From: Streptomyces xinghaiensis S187
GTDB lineage: Bacteria > Actinomycetota > Actinomycetes > Streptomycetales > Streptomycetaceae
Assembly (NCBI RefSeq): GCF_000220705.2
Contig: NZ_CP023202.1
Coordinates: 4,928,501 to 4,992,500, forward strand
Reading direction: 5' to 3'
Length of the DNA: 64,000 bases
The notes beneath the pieces are model-generated. The model was not told the DNA's origin and searched no databases. It worked only from the letters and a program-made list of their open reading frames with translations. The stretch's first letter is position 1. The number at the start of each line of letters is the position of its first letter. A program made the position numbers and the translations under genes. Shown here piece by piece: positions 16,161 to 25,170 of the stretch.

Positions 16161-16335
16161 GGTCGCGGAACCGGCGGTCCCGGAACGCGCCGGGCCCTTC
16201 CGCGCCGGGCTGGGGCGGGGAAGGGCGGGTGGGGCGGGCGTGGCCCGTGATCCGGCGGTGCCGTGCGGCCGGGCGGGGCCGGCGGCGCTCGCCGGGTCGC
16301 TCCGCACGGGTGCGCGCCGGTGCGACGCGGCCGGA

Positions 16336-17349
16336 TCAGAGCCGGGCGGCCACGTACTCCGTGAGGTCCAGCAGCCGGTTGCTGTAGCCCCACTCGTTGT
16401 CGTACCAGCCGAAGACCTTGACCAGCTCGCCGTGTGCCTGCGTGAGCGGGGCGTCCACGATGCAGGAGGCCGGGTCGCCGACGATGTCGCGGGAGACGAT
16501 CGGCGCCGTGCTCACCCGCAGCACGCCCTTCAGCGCGCCCTCGGCCGCCTCGGCGAAGGCCTCGTTGATCTCCTCGGTGGTGGTCTCGCGGCGCAGCACC
16601 AGCGCGAGGTCGGTGAGCGAGCCGTCCTCGACGGGGACGCGGACGGCGATGCCGTCCAGGGCGCCGGCCAGCTCGGGCAGGACCAGGCCGACGGCGCGGG
16701 CGGCGCCGGTGGACGTCGGGATGATGCTCACGGCGGCCGTGCGGGCGCGGCGCAGGTCCTTGTGCGGACTGTCCAGCACCGACTGGTCGTTGGTGTAGCC
16801 GTGGATGGTCGTCATCAGCCCCTTGACGATGCCGAACCGCTCGTGGAGCACCTTCACCATCGGCACCACGCAGTTGGTGGTGCAGGAGGCGTTGGACACG
16901 ATCTCGTGCCGCTCGGCGTCGTAGTCCGTCTCGTTGACGCCCATGACGATGGTGGCGTCCACGTCCTTGCCGGGCGCGGAGAGCAGCACCTTGCGGGCGC
17001 CGGCCTTGAGGTGGCGGGCGATCTCCTCGCGGGTGCGGAAGCGGCCGGTGGCCTCGATGACGATGTCCACGCCGTGCTCAGCCCAGGCCAGTTCGGCCGG
17101 GTCGCGCTCGGCGGTGACGGCGATGCGGTGGCCGTCCACGGTGATCGAGCCGGCGTCGTGCGAGACGGTGCGGCCGAGCCGCCCGTAGGTGGAGTCGTAC
17201 TCCAGGAGGTGCGCGAGGGTCGCCGTGGGCGCGATGTCGTTGACCGCCACCACTTCGACCGGTGTGGTGTCGTCCGTCCGCCCCAGGGCGCTGCGCAGGT
17301 AGTTGCGCCCGATGCGGCCGAATCCGTTGATGCCTACCCGTACGGTCAT
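16336..17349 (-). CDS. gap: Glyceraldehyde-3-phosphate dehydrogenase
   Basis: 337 residues from ATG 17349 (GGAGGAAC upstream); an in-frame upstream extension has no ribosome binding site. The Rossmann start 'VRVGINGFGRIGRNYLRS', the catalytic 'SNASCTTNC' (nucleophile Cys near residue 155), 'HGYTNDQ' (catalytic His) and the C-terminal 'WYDNEWGYS' are all present. The enzyme converts glyceraldehyde-3-phosphate, phosphate and NAD+ to 1,3-bisphosphoglycerate. The usual glycolytic partners pgk and tpi are not adjacent, so this is probably a second, condition-specific copy in the dormancy island, next to Usp and DoxX. Confidence 0.93.
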   Translation of the reverse strand: MTVRVGINGFGRIGRNYLRSALGRTDDTTPVEVVAVNDIAPTATLAHLLEYDSTYGRLGRTVSHDAGSITVDGHRIAVTAERDPAELAWAEHGVDIVIEATGRFRTREEIARHLKAGARKVLLSAPGKDVDATIVMGVNETDYDAERHEIVSNASCTTNCVVPMVKVLHERFGIVKGLMTTIHGYTNDQSVLDSPHKDLRRARTAAVSIIPTSTGAARAVGLVLPELAGALDGIAVRVPVEDGSLTDLALVLRRETTTEEINEAFAEAAEGALKGVLRVSTAPIVSRDIVGDPASCIVDAPLTQAHGELVKVFGWYDNEWGYSNRLLDLTEYVAARL

Positions 17350-17515
17350 GTCCGTTCCTCCGGAACGTTGTGTGCTGGCGGATGCGTGGTGACGGCGGTG
17401 CGTGTGCCGGGCGAGGGGCCCGGGGCCGGGTGCGGGACCGGACCCGGACATCCGGCCGGGCCGGCGGTGCTGGGCGCCGGCCCGGTCGGGGTTTCCCTGT
17501 CGCGGCTCATGAGGT

Positions 17516-18127
17516 TCAGAGGAGCCAGCGGTTCTTGCGGACGATGGGCAGTTCCGCCCACTTGCGGCCCAGGCCCCAGGTGTTGCCGGCGTAGGCGGCG
17601 GCGAGGGCGATCAGGACCAGCGCGTAGATCAGGTGGTAGTCGGCCACGGGGTTGGTCGACATGCTCGGCGCGCCGTTCGACAGGTGTTGCGCGAGTGGCC
17701 ATTCGGCCGCCCACATCAGCATCATCATCAGGGACCCGGCGGCGGCGGTCAGCCGCAGCGCCACACCGCTGAGGAGTGCCACGCCGATGCCCAGCAGGCC
17801 GAGCATGAACAGCCAGTTCGCCCAGCCGGCGCCCGCGATGTCGTGGAAGGTGGACTCCAGCGGTCCGACGGCGACGCCGCTGAGGAAGCCCTTGGTGGGC
17901 GATCCGCCGTCGATCCAGCCCTTGCCCGCGGGGGTGGCGTAACCCCATCCGAAGGTCTTGTCGAGGAAGGCCCAGAGGAAGACGAAGCCGGTCACGATGC
18001 GGACGATCGCGAAGGTCTTCGCCCCGGCCGGGGTCATCACCGCGCCGTGCTCCGGGGCGGTCTGGGCCGCACGCTGGGACGGGACCTGCATGCTGCGGTT
18101 CAGACGGGGTTCCTGCATGACGGCCAT
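17516..18127 (-). CDS. DoxX-family membrane protein
   Basis: The start is ATG 18127, with AAGGAG 6 nt upstream; 203 residues. There are four membrane helices: 'IVRIVTGFVFLWAFLDKTFG' (about residue 42-61), 'WLFMLGLLGIGVALLSGVAL', 'AAGSLMMMLMWAAEWPL' and 'HLIYALVLIALAAAYAGN'. DoxX/DoxD-like proteins are linked to quinone chemistry or to thiol redox control. In Streptomyces dormancy clusters a similar membrane protein is common. It is divergent from the CBS gene at 18556 across a gap with two DevR-like boxes. Confidence 0.78.
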   Translation of the reverse strand: MAVMQEPRLNRSMQVPSQRAAQTAPEHGAVMTPAGAKTFAIVRIVTGFVFLWAFLDKTFGWGYATPAGKGWIDGGSPTKGFLSGVAVGPLESTFHDIAGAGWANWLFMLGLLGIGVALLSGVALRLTAAAGSLMMMLMWAAEWPLAQHLSNGAPSMSTNPVADYHLIYALVLIALAAAYAGNTWGLGRKWAELPIVRKNRWLL

Positions 18128-18254
18128 GACGGGCTCCTTCACTCGGGGTGGACCCTTTCGGGTGTCTCCCGTCCGGTGGCTCCCGGTCGGGGTGACGCTT
18201 TAACCATGGCGCTTCGGACCGGTGTGCGACCGGTGCCGAAAGACCGCCTCGTAC

Positions 18255-18268
18255 GGGCCCAACGGCCC
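18255..18268. promoter_or_regulatory. DevR/OsdR-like box, DoxX side
   Basis: GGGCCC-AA-CGGCCC. Read as GGRCC-N4-GGYCC it has the 14-bp geometry of the mycobacterial DosR box (GGGAC-N4-GTCCC). It lies 128 bp upstream of the DoxX start. The rest of the 18128-18555 gap is G+C-rich and holds no ORF of note. Confidence 0.45.
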
Positions 18269-18362
18269 CCGTTTCCCGGGCCCCTTGGACGCCGGGCGGG
18301 CCCGGCCGGGAAAGGTCCCGGGCGGGGTGCGCGCGGGGGCGCCGTACGGCCCGGGCCCCGGT

Positions 18363-18376
18363 GGGCCGAACGGCCC
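18363..18376. promoter_or_regulatory. DevR/OsdR-like box, CBS side
   Basis: A perfect 6+2+6 palindrome, GGGCCG-AA-CGGCCC, in the gap between DoxX and the CBS-BON gene. It is the most symmetrical of the set. Confidence 0.5.
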
Positions 18377-18555
18377 CGTCACCGGCCCGGGCAGCCCCTG
18401 TGAAGTGCGGGGGGCCGGGCGGATCGTGGAATCGCGACCCGTGGCCGCGCCGCCCGTACCGGTACACCGCCGGCAGCGGGCGGGCGGGACGAGCCGGACG
18501 AAGGAACCCACGCACCGGACCGGCCCGCACAGGACCGGGGGATGAGGAGATGGCC

Positions 18556-19281
18556 ATGAAGCAGCGGAAGGTCGGCAGCGTGATGACGGACGACGTCGTC
18601 CGGGTCGTCCGCACCACCCCGTTCAAGGACATCGCGGCCCTGCTCGACGAGCACCGCATCAGCGGGGTGCCCGTCGTGGACGACGACGAGAAGGTCCTCG
18701 GCGTGATCTCCGAGACGGACCTCATGGCCCGGCAGACCGAGCAGACGGACCCGGGGGAGCGGCGCCACCGCTTCCGGCTCACCCCCGCCGCGTACCGGAC
18801 CGCCGCCAAGGCCCGCGCCCGGACGGCCGGCGAACTGATGTCCTCCCCGGCGGTCACCGTGCGCGCCGAGAGTTCCATCGCTGAGGCGGCCCGCATCCTG
18901 GCCAAGTACCGCGTCGAACGGCTGCCCGTGATCGACGAGGAGGACCGGCTGGTCGGCATCGTCACCCGCCGCGACCTGCTCCAGGTCTTCCTGCGGCCCG
19001 ACGAGGAGATCCGCGCCGAGGTGATCGACGAGGTGCTGGTCCGCACCCTGTGGCTGGTGCCGCAGGCCGTCAAGGTCACCGTCACCGACGGCGTCGTCAC
19101 GCTGGAGGGCGAGCTGGAGCGCAGCAGCGAGGTGCCCGTCGCCGTCCGGATGACCGGGCAGATCGACGGCGTCGTCTCCGTGGTGGACCGGCTGACCTCC
19201 CGCTACGACGACTCCCGGCTGCGGCCGGCCGAGGCGTCGACCGCGCAGGGCACCGTCGACGACTGGCTGCGCAGCCTCTGA
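18556..19281 (+). CDS. CBS-pair protein with BON domain (1)
   Basis: ATG 18556 is placed 6 nt after GAGGAG; an ATG 6 nt earlier abuts that site. 241 residues. Two CBS motifs (about residues 5-60 and 90-150: 'VGSVMTDDVVRV', 'ELMSSPAVTVRAESS', 'VGIVTRRDLLQVF') are followed by a BON-type alpha/beta domain ('VKVTVTDGVVTLEGELE'). CBS pairs bind adenosine nucleotides and so can report energy status; BON domains are usually linked to membranes. Such CBS-BON proteins are common in DevR-type regulons. It is the first of two tandem paralogues. Confidence 0.85.
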   Translation: MKQRKVGSVMTDDVVRVVRTTPFKDIAALLDEHRISGVPVVDDDEKVLGVISETDLMARQTEQTDPGERRHRFRLTPAAYRTAAKARARTAGELMSSPAVTVRAESSIAEAARILAKYRVERLPVIDEEDRLVGIVTRRDLLQVFLRPDEEIRAEVIDEVLVRTLWLVPQAVKVTVTDGVVTLEGELERSSEVPVAVRMTGQIDGVVSVVDRLTSRYDDSRLRPAEASTAQGTVDDWLRSL

Positions 19282-19370
19282 TGGCCAGGGCCCTCGGGCT
19301 CCCGGAATCCCGGGCCTCCCGCATCCGTGGCCGTCGCACACCCGAGCGCCACACCGACCGAGGAGAAGCC

Positions 19371-20102
19371 GTGCAGAGCGGAGAGCACATCGTCAATGAC
19401 GTGATGACGCACACGGTCATCGGCGTCGGCCGGGACGCTCCCTTCAAGGAGATCGTCCGGACCATGCTGCAGTGGGAGATCAGCGCCCTGCCCGTGCTGG
19501 CCGAGGACGGCCGGGTCATCGGCGTGGTCTCCGAGGCCGATCTGCTGCCGAAGGAGGAGTTCCGCAGGCTCTGTCCGCCCGGCCTGGACGATCCCGGGCG
19601 CCGGCGCGACGTGGTGAAGGCGGAGGCGTACACCGCCGGGGAGCTGATGACCTCCCCCGCCGTCACCGTGCGGGCGGGCGCCACCCTCGCCGAGGCCGCG
19701 CGGCTCATGGCGCTGCGCAAGGTCAAACGGCTGCCGGTGACCGACCCCGGGGGCATGCTCGCCGGAGTCGTCAGCCGGGGAGACCTGCTGAAGGTCTTCC
19801 TCCGCTCCGACGAGGACATCGAGGAGGAGGTGCGCCGCGAGGTGACCGGCCCGCTGTTCGGCGCCTCGGCGGCCGTGGAGGTGCGCGTACGGGAGGGCAT
19901 GGTGGTCCTCGCCGGACGGATCCCCGACTGCGCCCTGGTCCCGGTCGCCGCCCGGCTGACCCGCGCGGTGGCCGGTGTGGTGGACGTGGAGTGCGCCTTC
20001 GCCGGGCCCGAGCCGTGCCCGCCGGTCACCCCGCCGGCCGCTCGGCCGGTCGCTCAGCCGGCCATCCCGCCGCTCGCCGTCGGGGGAGTGCCGGAGGCCT
20101 GA
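19371..20102 (+). CDS. CBS-pair protein with BON domain (2)
   Basis: GTG 19371 has GAGGAG upstream; 243 residues. It has the same architecture as the gene before it: CBS ('VNDVMTHTVIGVGRD'), CBS ('ELMTSPAVTVRAGAT', 'AGVVSRGDLLKVF') and BON ('VEVRVREGMVVLAGRIP'), then a Pro/Ala-rich tail. It probably arose by tandem duplication, with the same adenylate-sensing role inferred. It ends at a strong terminator, just before IS110 copy 1. Confidence 0.85.
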   Translation: MQSGEHIVNDVMTHTVIGVGRDAPFKEIVRTMLQWEISALPVLAEDGRVIGVVSEADLLPKEEFRRLCPPGLDDPGRRRDVVKAEAYTAGELMTSPAVTVRAGATLAEAARLMALRKVKRLPVTDPGGMLAGVVSRGDLLKVFLRSDEDIEEEVRREVTGPLFGASAAVEVRVREGMVVLAGRIPDCALVPVAARLTRAVAGVVDVECAFAGPEPCPPVTPPAARPVAQPAIPPLAVGGVPEA

Positions 20103-20181
20103 CCCCTGGGGGGCCGCCTCCGCCCGCCCGTCCCGGCGGCACGGGCATCGGCAGCCGCCGCGGCGCGGGGCACGCACCGGT

Positions 20182-20218
20182 CCCCGTACGGATCCGGGTC
20201 AGGGAGATCCGTACGGGG
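20182..20218 (+). terminator. Hairpin terminator after the CBS genes
   Basis: A perfect 13-bp stem (CCCCGTACGGATC 20182-20194 with its complement at 20206-20218) closes an 11-nt loop. There is no T-run, which is common for Streptomyces terminators. Confidence 0.7.
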
Positions 20219-20269
20219 GTCGGCGCCTGTGCGGCCGCTTCGGGACCGGTGGGCCCGCCCCGTTATCTT

Positions 20270-20520
20270 CTTCGCGGTCCTGCAAGAGGGCTGCTGGCCT
20301 CCGGGCCCGGCATGACTGTTGCCCCCTGTCGTTGGGATGACCTGGGGGGTGGTGTCACCGGGCCCGAGGGGTGCCGTCGGAGACGCTGATCAGAGGCCCG
20401 ACCACCGCCCGGCCGGGCGCAATGCCCGGCCACTCGCGGGCGGCAGGTCTGCATAACGTGGATGCGCGCGAACGGCCCCGCCACCGAGGCCGGCACGGCA
20501 TCGACGCATGTGGGGGCACG
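20270..20520 (+). ncRNA. Candidate bridge RNA of IS110 copy 1
   Basis: IS110 elements with a long left non-coding end are known to encode a structured bridge RNA there that selects target and donor DNA. Here the 250 bp between the left end and the transposase hold strong stem-loops, for instance GGCCGGGC (20411-20418) with GCCCGGCC (20424-20431), and GGTG/CACC near 20351. The RNA itself and its guide loops are inferred, not demonstrated. Confidence 0.45.
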
Positions 20521-21723
20521 GTGATCGACATCGACGAGACGGGCGTCTTCCTCGGCCTGGACGTCGGCAAGAGCAGCCATCACGGACACGGACTCACCCC
20601 GGCCGGGAAGAAGGTGTTCGACAAGCCGCTGCCCAACAGCGAACCGAAACTGCGGGCCGTCTTCGACAAGCTCCGTGACAAGTTCGGCCGGGTGCTGGTG
20701 ATCGTGGACCAGCCCGCCTCCATCGGCGCCCTGCCGCTGACCGTCGCCCGCGACGCGGGCTGCCAGGTCGCCTATCTGCCCGGGCTGGCGATGCGCAGGA
20801 TTGCCGACCTCTACCCGGGTGAAGCCAAGACCGACGCCCGCGACGCGGCCGTTATCGCGGACGCTGCACGCACCATGCCCCACACCCTGCGTTCCCTCGA
20901 CCTCACGGACGAGATCACCGCCGAGCTGACCATGCTGGTCGGCTTCGACCAGGACCTGGCCGGCGAGGCCAACCGCACCTCCAACCGCATCCGCGGCCTG
21001 CTCACCCAGTTCCACCCCAGCCTCGAACGCGTCCTGGGACCCCGCCTGGACCATCCCGCCATCACCTGGCTACTGGAGCGCTACGGCTCCCCGGCCGCCC
21101 TGCGCAAGGCCGGCCGCCGCAAACTCGTCGAGGTCATACGGCCCAAGGCCCCGCGCATGGCCCAGCGACTCGTCAACGACATCTTCACCGCCCTCGACGA
21201 ACAGACCGTCGTCGTCCCGGGAACCGGCACCCTGGACGTCATCGTGCCCTCGCTGGCCAAGTCGCTGGCCACCGTCCACGAACAACGCCGCGCACTGGAA
21301 ACCCAGATCGAGACCCTGCTGGAGGCTCACCCTCTTTCCCAGGTCCTGACCTCGATGCCCGGCATCGGCGTCAGGACCGCCGCAGTCCTCCTGACCACCA
21401 TCGGCGACGGCAGCTCCTTCCCCACCGCCGCCCACCTCGCCTCCTACGCCGGCCTCGCCCCCACCACCCGACAGTCCGGATCCTCCATCCACGGCGAACA
21501 CGCCCCCAGAGGCGGAAACCGACAGCTCAAACGCGCGATGTTCCTCTCCGCGTTCGCCGCCCTCCACGACCCCGCCTCCCGCACCTACTACGACCGCTGC
21601 CGAGCCCGGGGCAAAACCCACACCCAAGCCCTCCTCCGCCTCGCCCGCCACCGCATCAGCGTCCTCTTCGCCATGCTCCGCGACGGCACCTTCTACGAAC
21701 CCAGAACCCCACGACTCGCTTGA
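20521..21723 (+). CDS. IS110-family DEDD transposase, copy 1
   Basis: GTG 20521 gives 400 residues, the family length. The N-terminal RuvC-like domain begins 'VFLGLDVGKSSHHGHGL' and includes 'VIVDQPASIG' and 'EAKTDARDAAVIADAAR'. The C-terminal Transposase_20 domain shows 'LTSMPGIGVRTAAVLLTTI' and 'YAGLAPTTRQSGSSIHGE', with the serine expected for strand exchange. It is identical in protein sequence to copy 2. An in-frame upstream ATG at 20371 lies in the non-coding left end and is unlikely to be the start. Confidence 0.92.
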   Translation: MIDIDETGVFLGLDVGKSSHHGHGLTPAGKKVFDKPLPNSEPKLRAVFDKLRDKFGRVLVIVDQPASIGALPLTVARDAGCQVAYLPGLAMRRIADLYPGEAKTDARDAAVIADAARTMPHTLRSLDLTDEITAELTMLVGFDQDLAGEANRTSNRIRGLLTQFHPSLERVLGPRLDHPAITWLLERYGSPAALRKAGRRKLVEVIRPKAPRMAQRLVNDIFTALDEQTVVVPGTGTLDVIVPSLAKSLATVHEQRRALETQIETLLEAHPLSQVLTSMPGIGVRTAAVLLTTIGDGSSFPTAAHLASYAGLAPTTRQSGSSIHGEHAPRGGNRQLKRAMFLSAFAALHDPASRTYYDRCRARGKTHTQALLRLARHRISVLFAMLRDGTFYEPRTPRLA

Positions 21724-21788
21724 CGAAAGACATAGAGGCACCCCCCGGGGGGTCCCGCCGAGCCGGTGACCAACGGACGGCACCACAG

Positions 21789-21802
21789 GGACCGTTCGGC
21801 CC
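21789..21802. promoter_or_regulatory. DevR/OsdR-like box before the devR-type gene
   Basis: GGACC-GTTC-GGCCC, centred about 75 bp upstream of the response regulator start and 40 bp downstream of IS110 copy 1. It is consistent with autoregulation, a known habit of DosR. Confidence 0.5.
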
Positions 21803-21869
21803 TAACCGGCAGGTCCCCGGCGGCGTGACGATCGGTGGAGCGACGGTTCACCACTCCCCGAGGGACACC

Positions 21870-22571
21870 ATGGCCGAGGAACGCGAGGCAGCACCGGAGA
21901 AGCCCATCAGGGTCTTCCTGCTCGACGACCACGAGGTCGTCCGGCGCGGAGTCCAGGACCTGCTGGAGTCGGAGCCGGACATCAACGTCGTCGGCGAGGC
22001 GGTCACCGCCGAGCAGGCACTCGTCCGCGGCCCCGCGCTCAGGCCCGACGTCGCCGTGCTCGACGTACGCCTGCCCGACGGGAACGGCATCGCCGTCTGC
22101 CGCGAGCTGCGCGACCGGATGCCGGACCTGGCCTGCCTGATGCTCACCTCGTTCGACGACGACGAGGCGCTGCTCGACGCCATCATGGCCGGGGCCTCCG
22201 GATACGTCCTCAAGCAGATCACCGGCCTCGACCTGGTGTCGGCCGTCCGCACCGTGGCCTCCGGGCAGTCCATGCTCGACCCCGCCACCACCGCCCGGCT
22301 GATGACCAGCCTGCGCGGCGAGGACGACGAGGCGGCGGCCCGGGACGAGGTGCTGGCCGACCTGTCCCCGCGGGAACGGGAGATCCTCGGCCTCATCGGC
22401 GAGGGGCTGACCAACCGCGAGATCGGCCGGCGGCTCTACCTCTCCGAGAAGACCGTCAAGAACCACATCTCCCGGCTGCTCGCCAAGCTCGGCGTGGAGC
22501 GCCGGATCCAGGCCGCCGTCCTGGCCACCCAGGCGGCACCGCAGCCGTCCCTGCAACACGGCACCTGCTGA
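21870..22571 (+). CDS. devR: DevR/DosR/OsdR-type NarL-family response regulator
   Basis: ATG 21870 gives 233 residues. The receiver domain has 'RVFLLDDHEVVRRGVQDLL', the phospho-acceptor in 'DVAVLDVRLPDGNGI', and 'LMLTSFDDDEALLDAIMAGASGYVLK'. The C-terminal LuxR HTH has 'LSPREREILGLIGEGLTNREI' and 'LSEKTVKNHISRLLAKLGVERR'. Line by line this is very close to mycobacterial DevR/DosR and S. coelicolor OsdR, which activate dormancy genes on hypoxia, nitric oxide or redox signals once phosphorylated by a haem-containing sensor kinase. No such kinase is in the window. The open frame continues upstream into the IS end, but the family start is at 21870. Confidence 0.88.
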   Translation: MAEEREAAPEKPIRVFLLDDHEVVRRGVQDLLESEPDINVVGEAVTAEQALVRGPALRPDVAVLDVRLPDGNGIAVCRELRDRMPDLACLMLTSFDDDEALLDAIMAGASGYVLKQITGLDLVSAVRTVASGQSMLDPATTARLMTSLRGEDDEAAARDEVLADLSPREREILGLIGEGLTNREIGRRLYLSEKTVKNHISRLLAKLGVERRIQAAVLATQAAPQPSLQHGTC

Positions 22572-22652
22572 AAACCGGGCCCGGACGGGACCCGGACGGC
22601 GCGTTTTCCACGGCGCGGGCATCCCACGCCGGGCACCGGGAGGACTGACGAC

Positions 22653-23624
22653 ATGACGACCACCGCCCCGCCGGACACGGCCACCCTGGAGAAGCTGATC
22701 TCCGCCTCCGTGGCCGCACCCTCGATGTACAACACCCAGCCCTGGCGCTACCGGCTGGACACCGACACCGCCACCGTGGAGATCCGCGCCGCGGCGGAGC
22801 GGGCGCTGCGCCACGCCGACCCGGTCGGCCGCGCGCTGCACGTCTCCGTCGGCGCGGCCCTGTTCAATCTGCGTGTCGCCGCCGCCCACCTCGGCTGGGA
22901 ACCGGTGGTCCGCCTGCTGCCGCGCCCCGGCGAGCCCGACCTGCTGGCCGCCGTGCGCCTGGCCGGCCAGCCCCTCCGGGGCAGCCACCGCCCGGACCTC
23001 TACGAAGCCCTGTGGCACCGGCACAGCAGCCGCTTCCCGTACTCCGCGCACCCGCTGCCGACCCGGCTCCCGGCCGAGCTCACCGAGGCCGCGCACGCCG
23101 AGGGCGTGCTGCTCTCCTTCCCCGGCCCGGGCGAGACGACCCGGCTGCTGCGCGTCACCGCGGAGGGCGAGCGCCGCAACACCCACGACCAGGTCCGGCG
23201 TGCGGAGAGCCGCCGGTGGATACGGGAGGGGACGGCCGACGGGATGCCCGGCTCCGTGCTGGGCCCGCAGGACGCCACGGGACAGCTGCCCATGCGGGAT
23301 TTCGCCGGTCTGCGTCCCGCCAGCGGCCGTCCGACCGCCGTCTTCGAACGGCGCCCCGTCATCGCCGTCCTCTCCACCACCCACGACCGCCGGGCCGACT
23401 GGCTGCGCGCCGGGCAGGCCCTCGAACACGTACTGCTGGTCGCCACCGCCGAGGGCGTCCGGGCGTCCATGCTCCACCAGGGCCTGGAGTACCCGGACCT
23501 GCGCTGGGCCCTGGGCGACGGCCGCGGCCGGCCCCGCCACGTCCAGATGCTGATCCGCCTCGGCTACGGCCCCACCGGCCCGGCCACCCCGCGCCGCCCG
23601 GTCCGCATGGTCCGCGACCGCTGA
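22653..23624 (+). CDS. Acg-type nitroreductase-fold protein
   Basis: 323 residues; ATG 22653 after GGGAGGA, 81 bp downstream of the devR-type gene. The N-terminus 'ASVAAPSMYNTQPWRYRL' and the internal 'WHRHSSRFPY' and 'GQALEHVLLVATAEGVRASM' match the Acg family (M. tuberculosis Rv3131 type). These are two-lobed proteins of the nitroreductase fold that bind FMN and belong to the DosR regulon. They may sequester flavin during dormancy instead of reducing nitro compounds. The position beside devR supports this. Confidence 0.85.
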   Translation: MTTTAPPDTATLEKLISASVAAPSMYNTQPWRYRLDTDTATVEIRAAAERALRHADPVGRALHVSVGAALFNLRVAAAHLGWEPVVRLLPRPGEPDLLAAVRLAGQPLRGSHRPDLYEALWHRHSSRFPYSAHPLPTRLPAELTEAAHAEGVLLSFPGPGETTRLLRVTAEGERRNTHDQVRRAESRRWIREGTADGMPGSVLGPQDATGQLPMRDFAGLRPASGRPTAVFERRPVIAVLSTTHDRRADWLRAGQALEHVLLVATAEGVRASMLHQGLEYPDLRWALGDGRGRPRHVQMLIRLGYGPTGPATPRRPVRMVRDR

Positions 23625-23642
23625 CGAACGGGCCCGCCCGGC

Positions 23643-23695
23643 CCTCGACGAGCAGCCCTCCCCGGACCAGGCCTCGACGAGCAGCCCTCCCCGGA
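23643..23695. repeat. Two 24-bp direct repeats
   Basis: The same 24-mer, beginning CCTCGACGAGCAG, occurs at 23643-23666 and 23672-23695. The 23625-23921 gap otherwise holds only G+C-rich sequence with small hairpins near 23730-23770 that may end the nitroreductase transcript. Confidence 0.7.
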
Positions 23696-23921
23696 TGGAC
23701 CAGGACCGCGTCGACAGGCCCGGTCCTCCCCCGACCGGCGGCGGCCCCGGCCGCACCGGGCCGCCGCCCCCGCCCGTGCTCCTCCGGCACGGGACCCCGC
23801 GCCCCGGACGCCTCCGCCAGTCCGGGGCGCGGGCCGTGGCTCGGGGCGGGATCCGGCGCGTCGGGCCGCACGAGGACCCGGCCTGCGAAGCCGGGCCACA
23901 GGGCCGCGCGGGCGCGGGGCG

Positions 23922-24762
23922 TCACCAGATCTTGCGTGCGCCCGCGTCCGCGATCAGGGAGCGGATCGGTATGAGTTGCTTCGACGCGACGGTGCTCAGC
24001 GTCTGCTGTGACAGGTGGAAGCCGAAGTCCTCGGCGACGAGCTTCTTCCACGGCCGCGCGAGGATGTTGTGGGTCGCCCAGCGCGCGAAGCAGGGCCGCC
24101 GCATGATGAACTCGGCCGGCTCCCATGCACGGTCCAGGAGCTGTTCCCGGGGGAGTACGTCGCTGACGATGCCGAGCTCGAGAGCGGTCCTCGCCGGGAT
24201 CGGCTTGCCTCCGCAGATGTGGTAGGCGGCTCGTTTGGTACCCATGAGCCCCTGCAGGACGAGGGCCTGCCCGTCGCCGGGGGCGCTGCCGGCCAGGAAG
24301 TACGGGTCCATGAAGTCCGCCTCTTCCATGGCGAGTGTGATGTCGCAGAGCAGGGCGAACTCGGTATGGATACCGGGTCCGTTCACCGCCGCGATCGTGG
24401 GGATGTCGAGGTTGCCGACGAAGCTCTCGATGGGCTTCCAGCCGTCGTAGGTCTGCTGGAAGATGTGGTCGGGTCCTCGTCGGTGATCGGCTTCTGCCAG
24501 GTCTTGTCGGGGTCGCCCCGGAACCAGCTGTCGCCGGTCGCGATGATGATGAGGACCTGGTTCCCGGGGTTGTTGCCCACGTCCTGCCAGACGCGGCTCC
24601 AGGCGTTGCGCGCGGCCCAGTTGTGGATGTACGGGCCGTCGTCCGTGTGCAGGCGGAGCTCGATGACGCCGTTCTCGCGGCGCATCTTGAAGAAGGCGGA
24701 GTACCTCTCGGAGTACTCCTCGAAGGGGACGGGCGGGACGTGCCCGGTCCAGGTGTCGCTGT
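23922..24762 (-). pseudogene. Enoyl-CoA hydratase/isomerase family gene, frameshifted and lacking a start
   Basis: Two frames together make a crotonase. The first covers 'VPFEEYSERYSAFF', 'VIELRLHTDDGPYIHNWAA' and 'QVLIIIATGDSWFRGD'. The second covers 'TIAAVNGPGIHTEFALLCD', 'LAGSAPGDGQALV' and 'TALELGIVSDVLP'. The join needs one base restored near 24470, after 'ITDEDP'. Upstream of about 24760 the frame has no start codon before a stop, so the 5' end is gone too. The closest remembered relatives are 6-oxocamphor-hydrolase-like crotonases. The gene abuts the inverted-repeat element at 24904, whose arrival may have removed its start. Confidence 0.78.
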
Positions 24763-24903
24763 GGTTGCCGTGGTTGCCGTGGTCACTTGAACGGTGACGA
24801 GGACAAGCCGATCAAGCCCAAGCCGTAAGGCGAGCCGCGCACCGGCCGTCCACGGGGCAGTTCGGGGCGACGACGGGTGCTGCGGGCCGGCAGTCGCCGT
24901 TGG

Positions 24904-25170
24904 GGTTGGGGTTACGGCGCTGGGTGGGCGGCGCGATGGTGGTGGCGGGTGCGTCGCGGGCTGCCCGTTGTCGTGGTGGTGGGGGTTACGGCATCCGTGC
25001 TGGGGGTGGGCCGGGGGTCGGTCGTCTATCCGGTGCCGTGCGCGCCCGGGGTCGTGTTTGAAAAGCATGGCGTGGCTGGTGCCGGTGGGGGTGCGCGGAA
25101 GCACACGCGCGCCTGGGTTCTTCGGCTTCCCGTTCGTCGTGGCGGGCTGTCGGTGGTGACGGTCGTGGGG
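24904..25170. repeat. Left arm of a long inverted repeat around the HNH gene
   Basis: About 265 bp is the reverse complement, with scattered differences (roughly nine bases in ten agree by eye), of 28600-28862. Conserved cores include GTCGTCTATCCGGTGCCGTG and AAAAGCATGGCGTGGCTGG. It has no convincing coding sense in any frame. Confidence 0.8.

Larger units (their letters stand above)
20255..21749 (+). mobile_element. IS110-family insertion sequence, copy 1
   Basis: The shared sequence with copy 2 (25465-26959, opposite strand) defines a 1495-bp element. It starts at CCGCCCCGTTATC (20255) and ends at CACCCCCCGGG (21749). It carries one DEDD transposase gene with a non-coding region of about 265 bp ahead of it and only about 26 bp after it. 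There are no terminal inverted repeats and no obvious target duplication, as expected for IS110. The element lies 40 bp upstream of the box that precedes the DevR gene. Confidence 0.85.

Noticed and set aside
17350..17515. DevR-like site upstream of the GAPDH gene
   Set aside because: Several GGGCC/GGACC strings occur, but none makes a palindrome with the right spacing.
20230..20255. GGGACC...GGGCCC next to the left end of IS110 copy 1 as a DevR box
   Set aside because: Spacing is 3 nt and one arm overlaps the IS boundary; there is no gene start nearby on that side.
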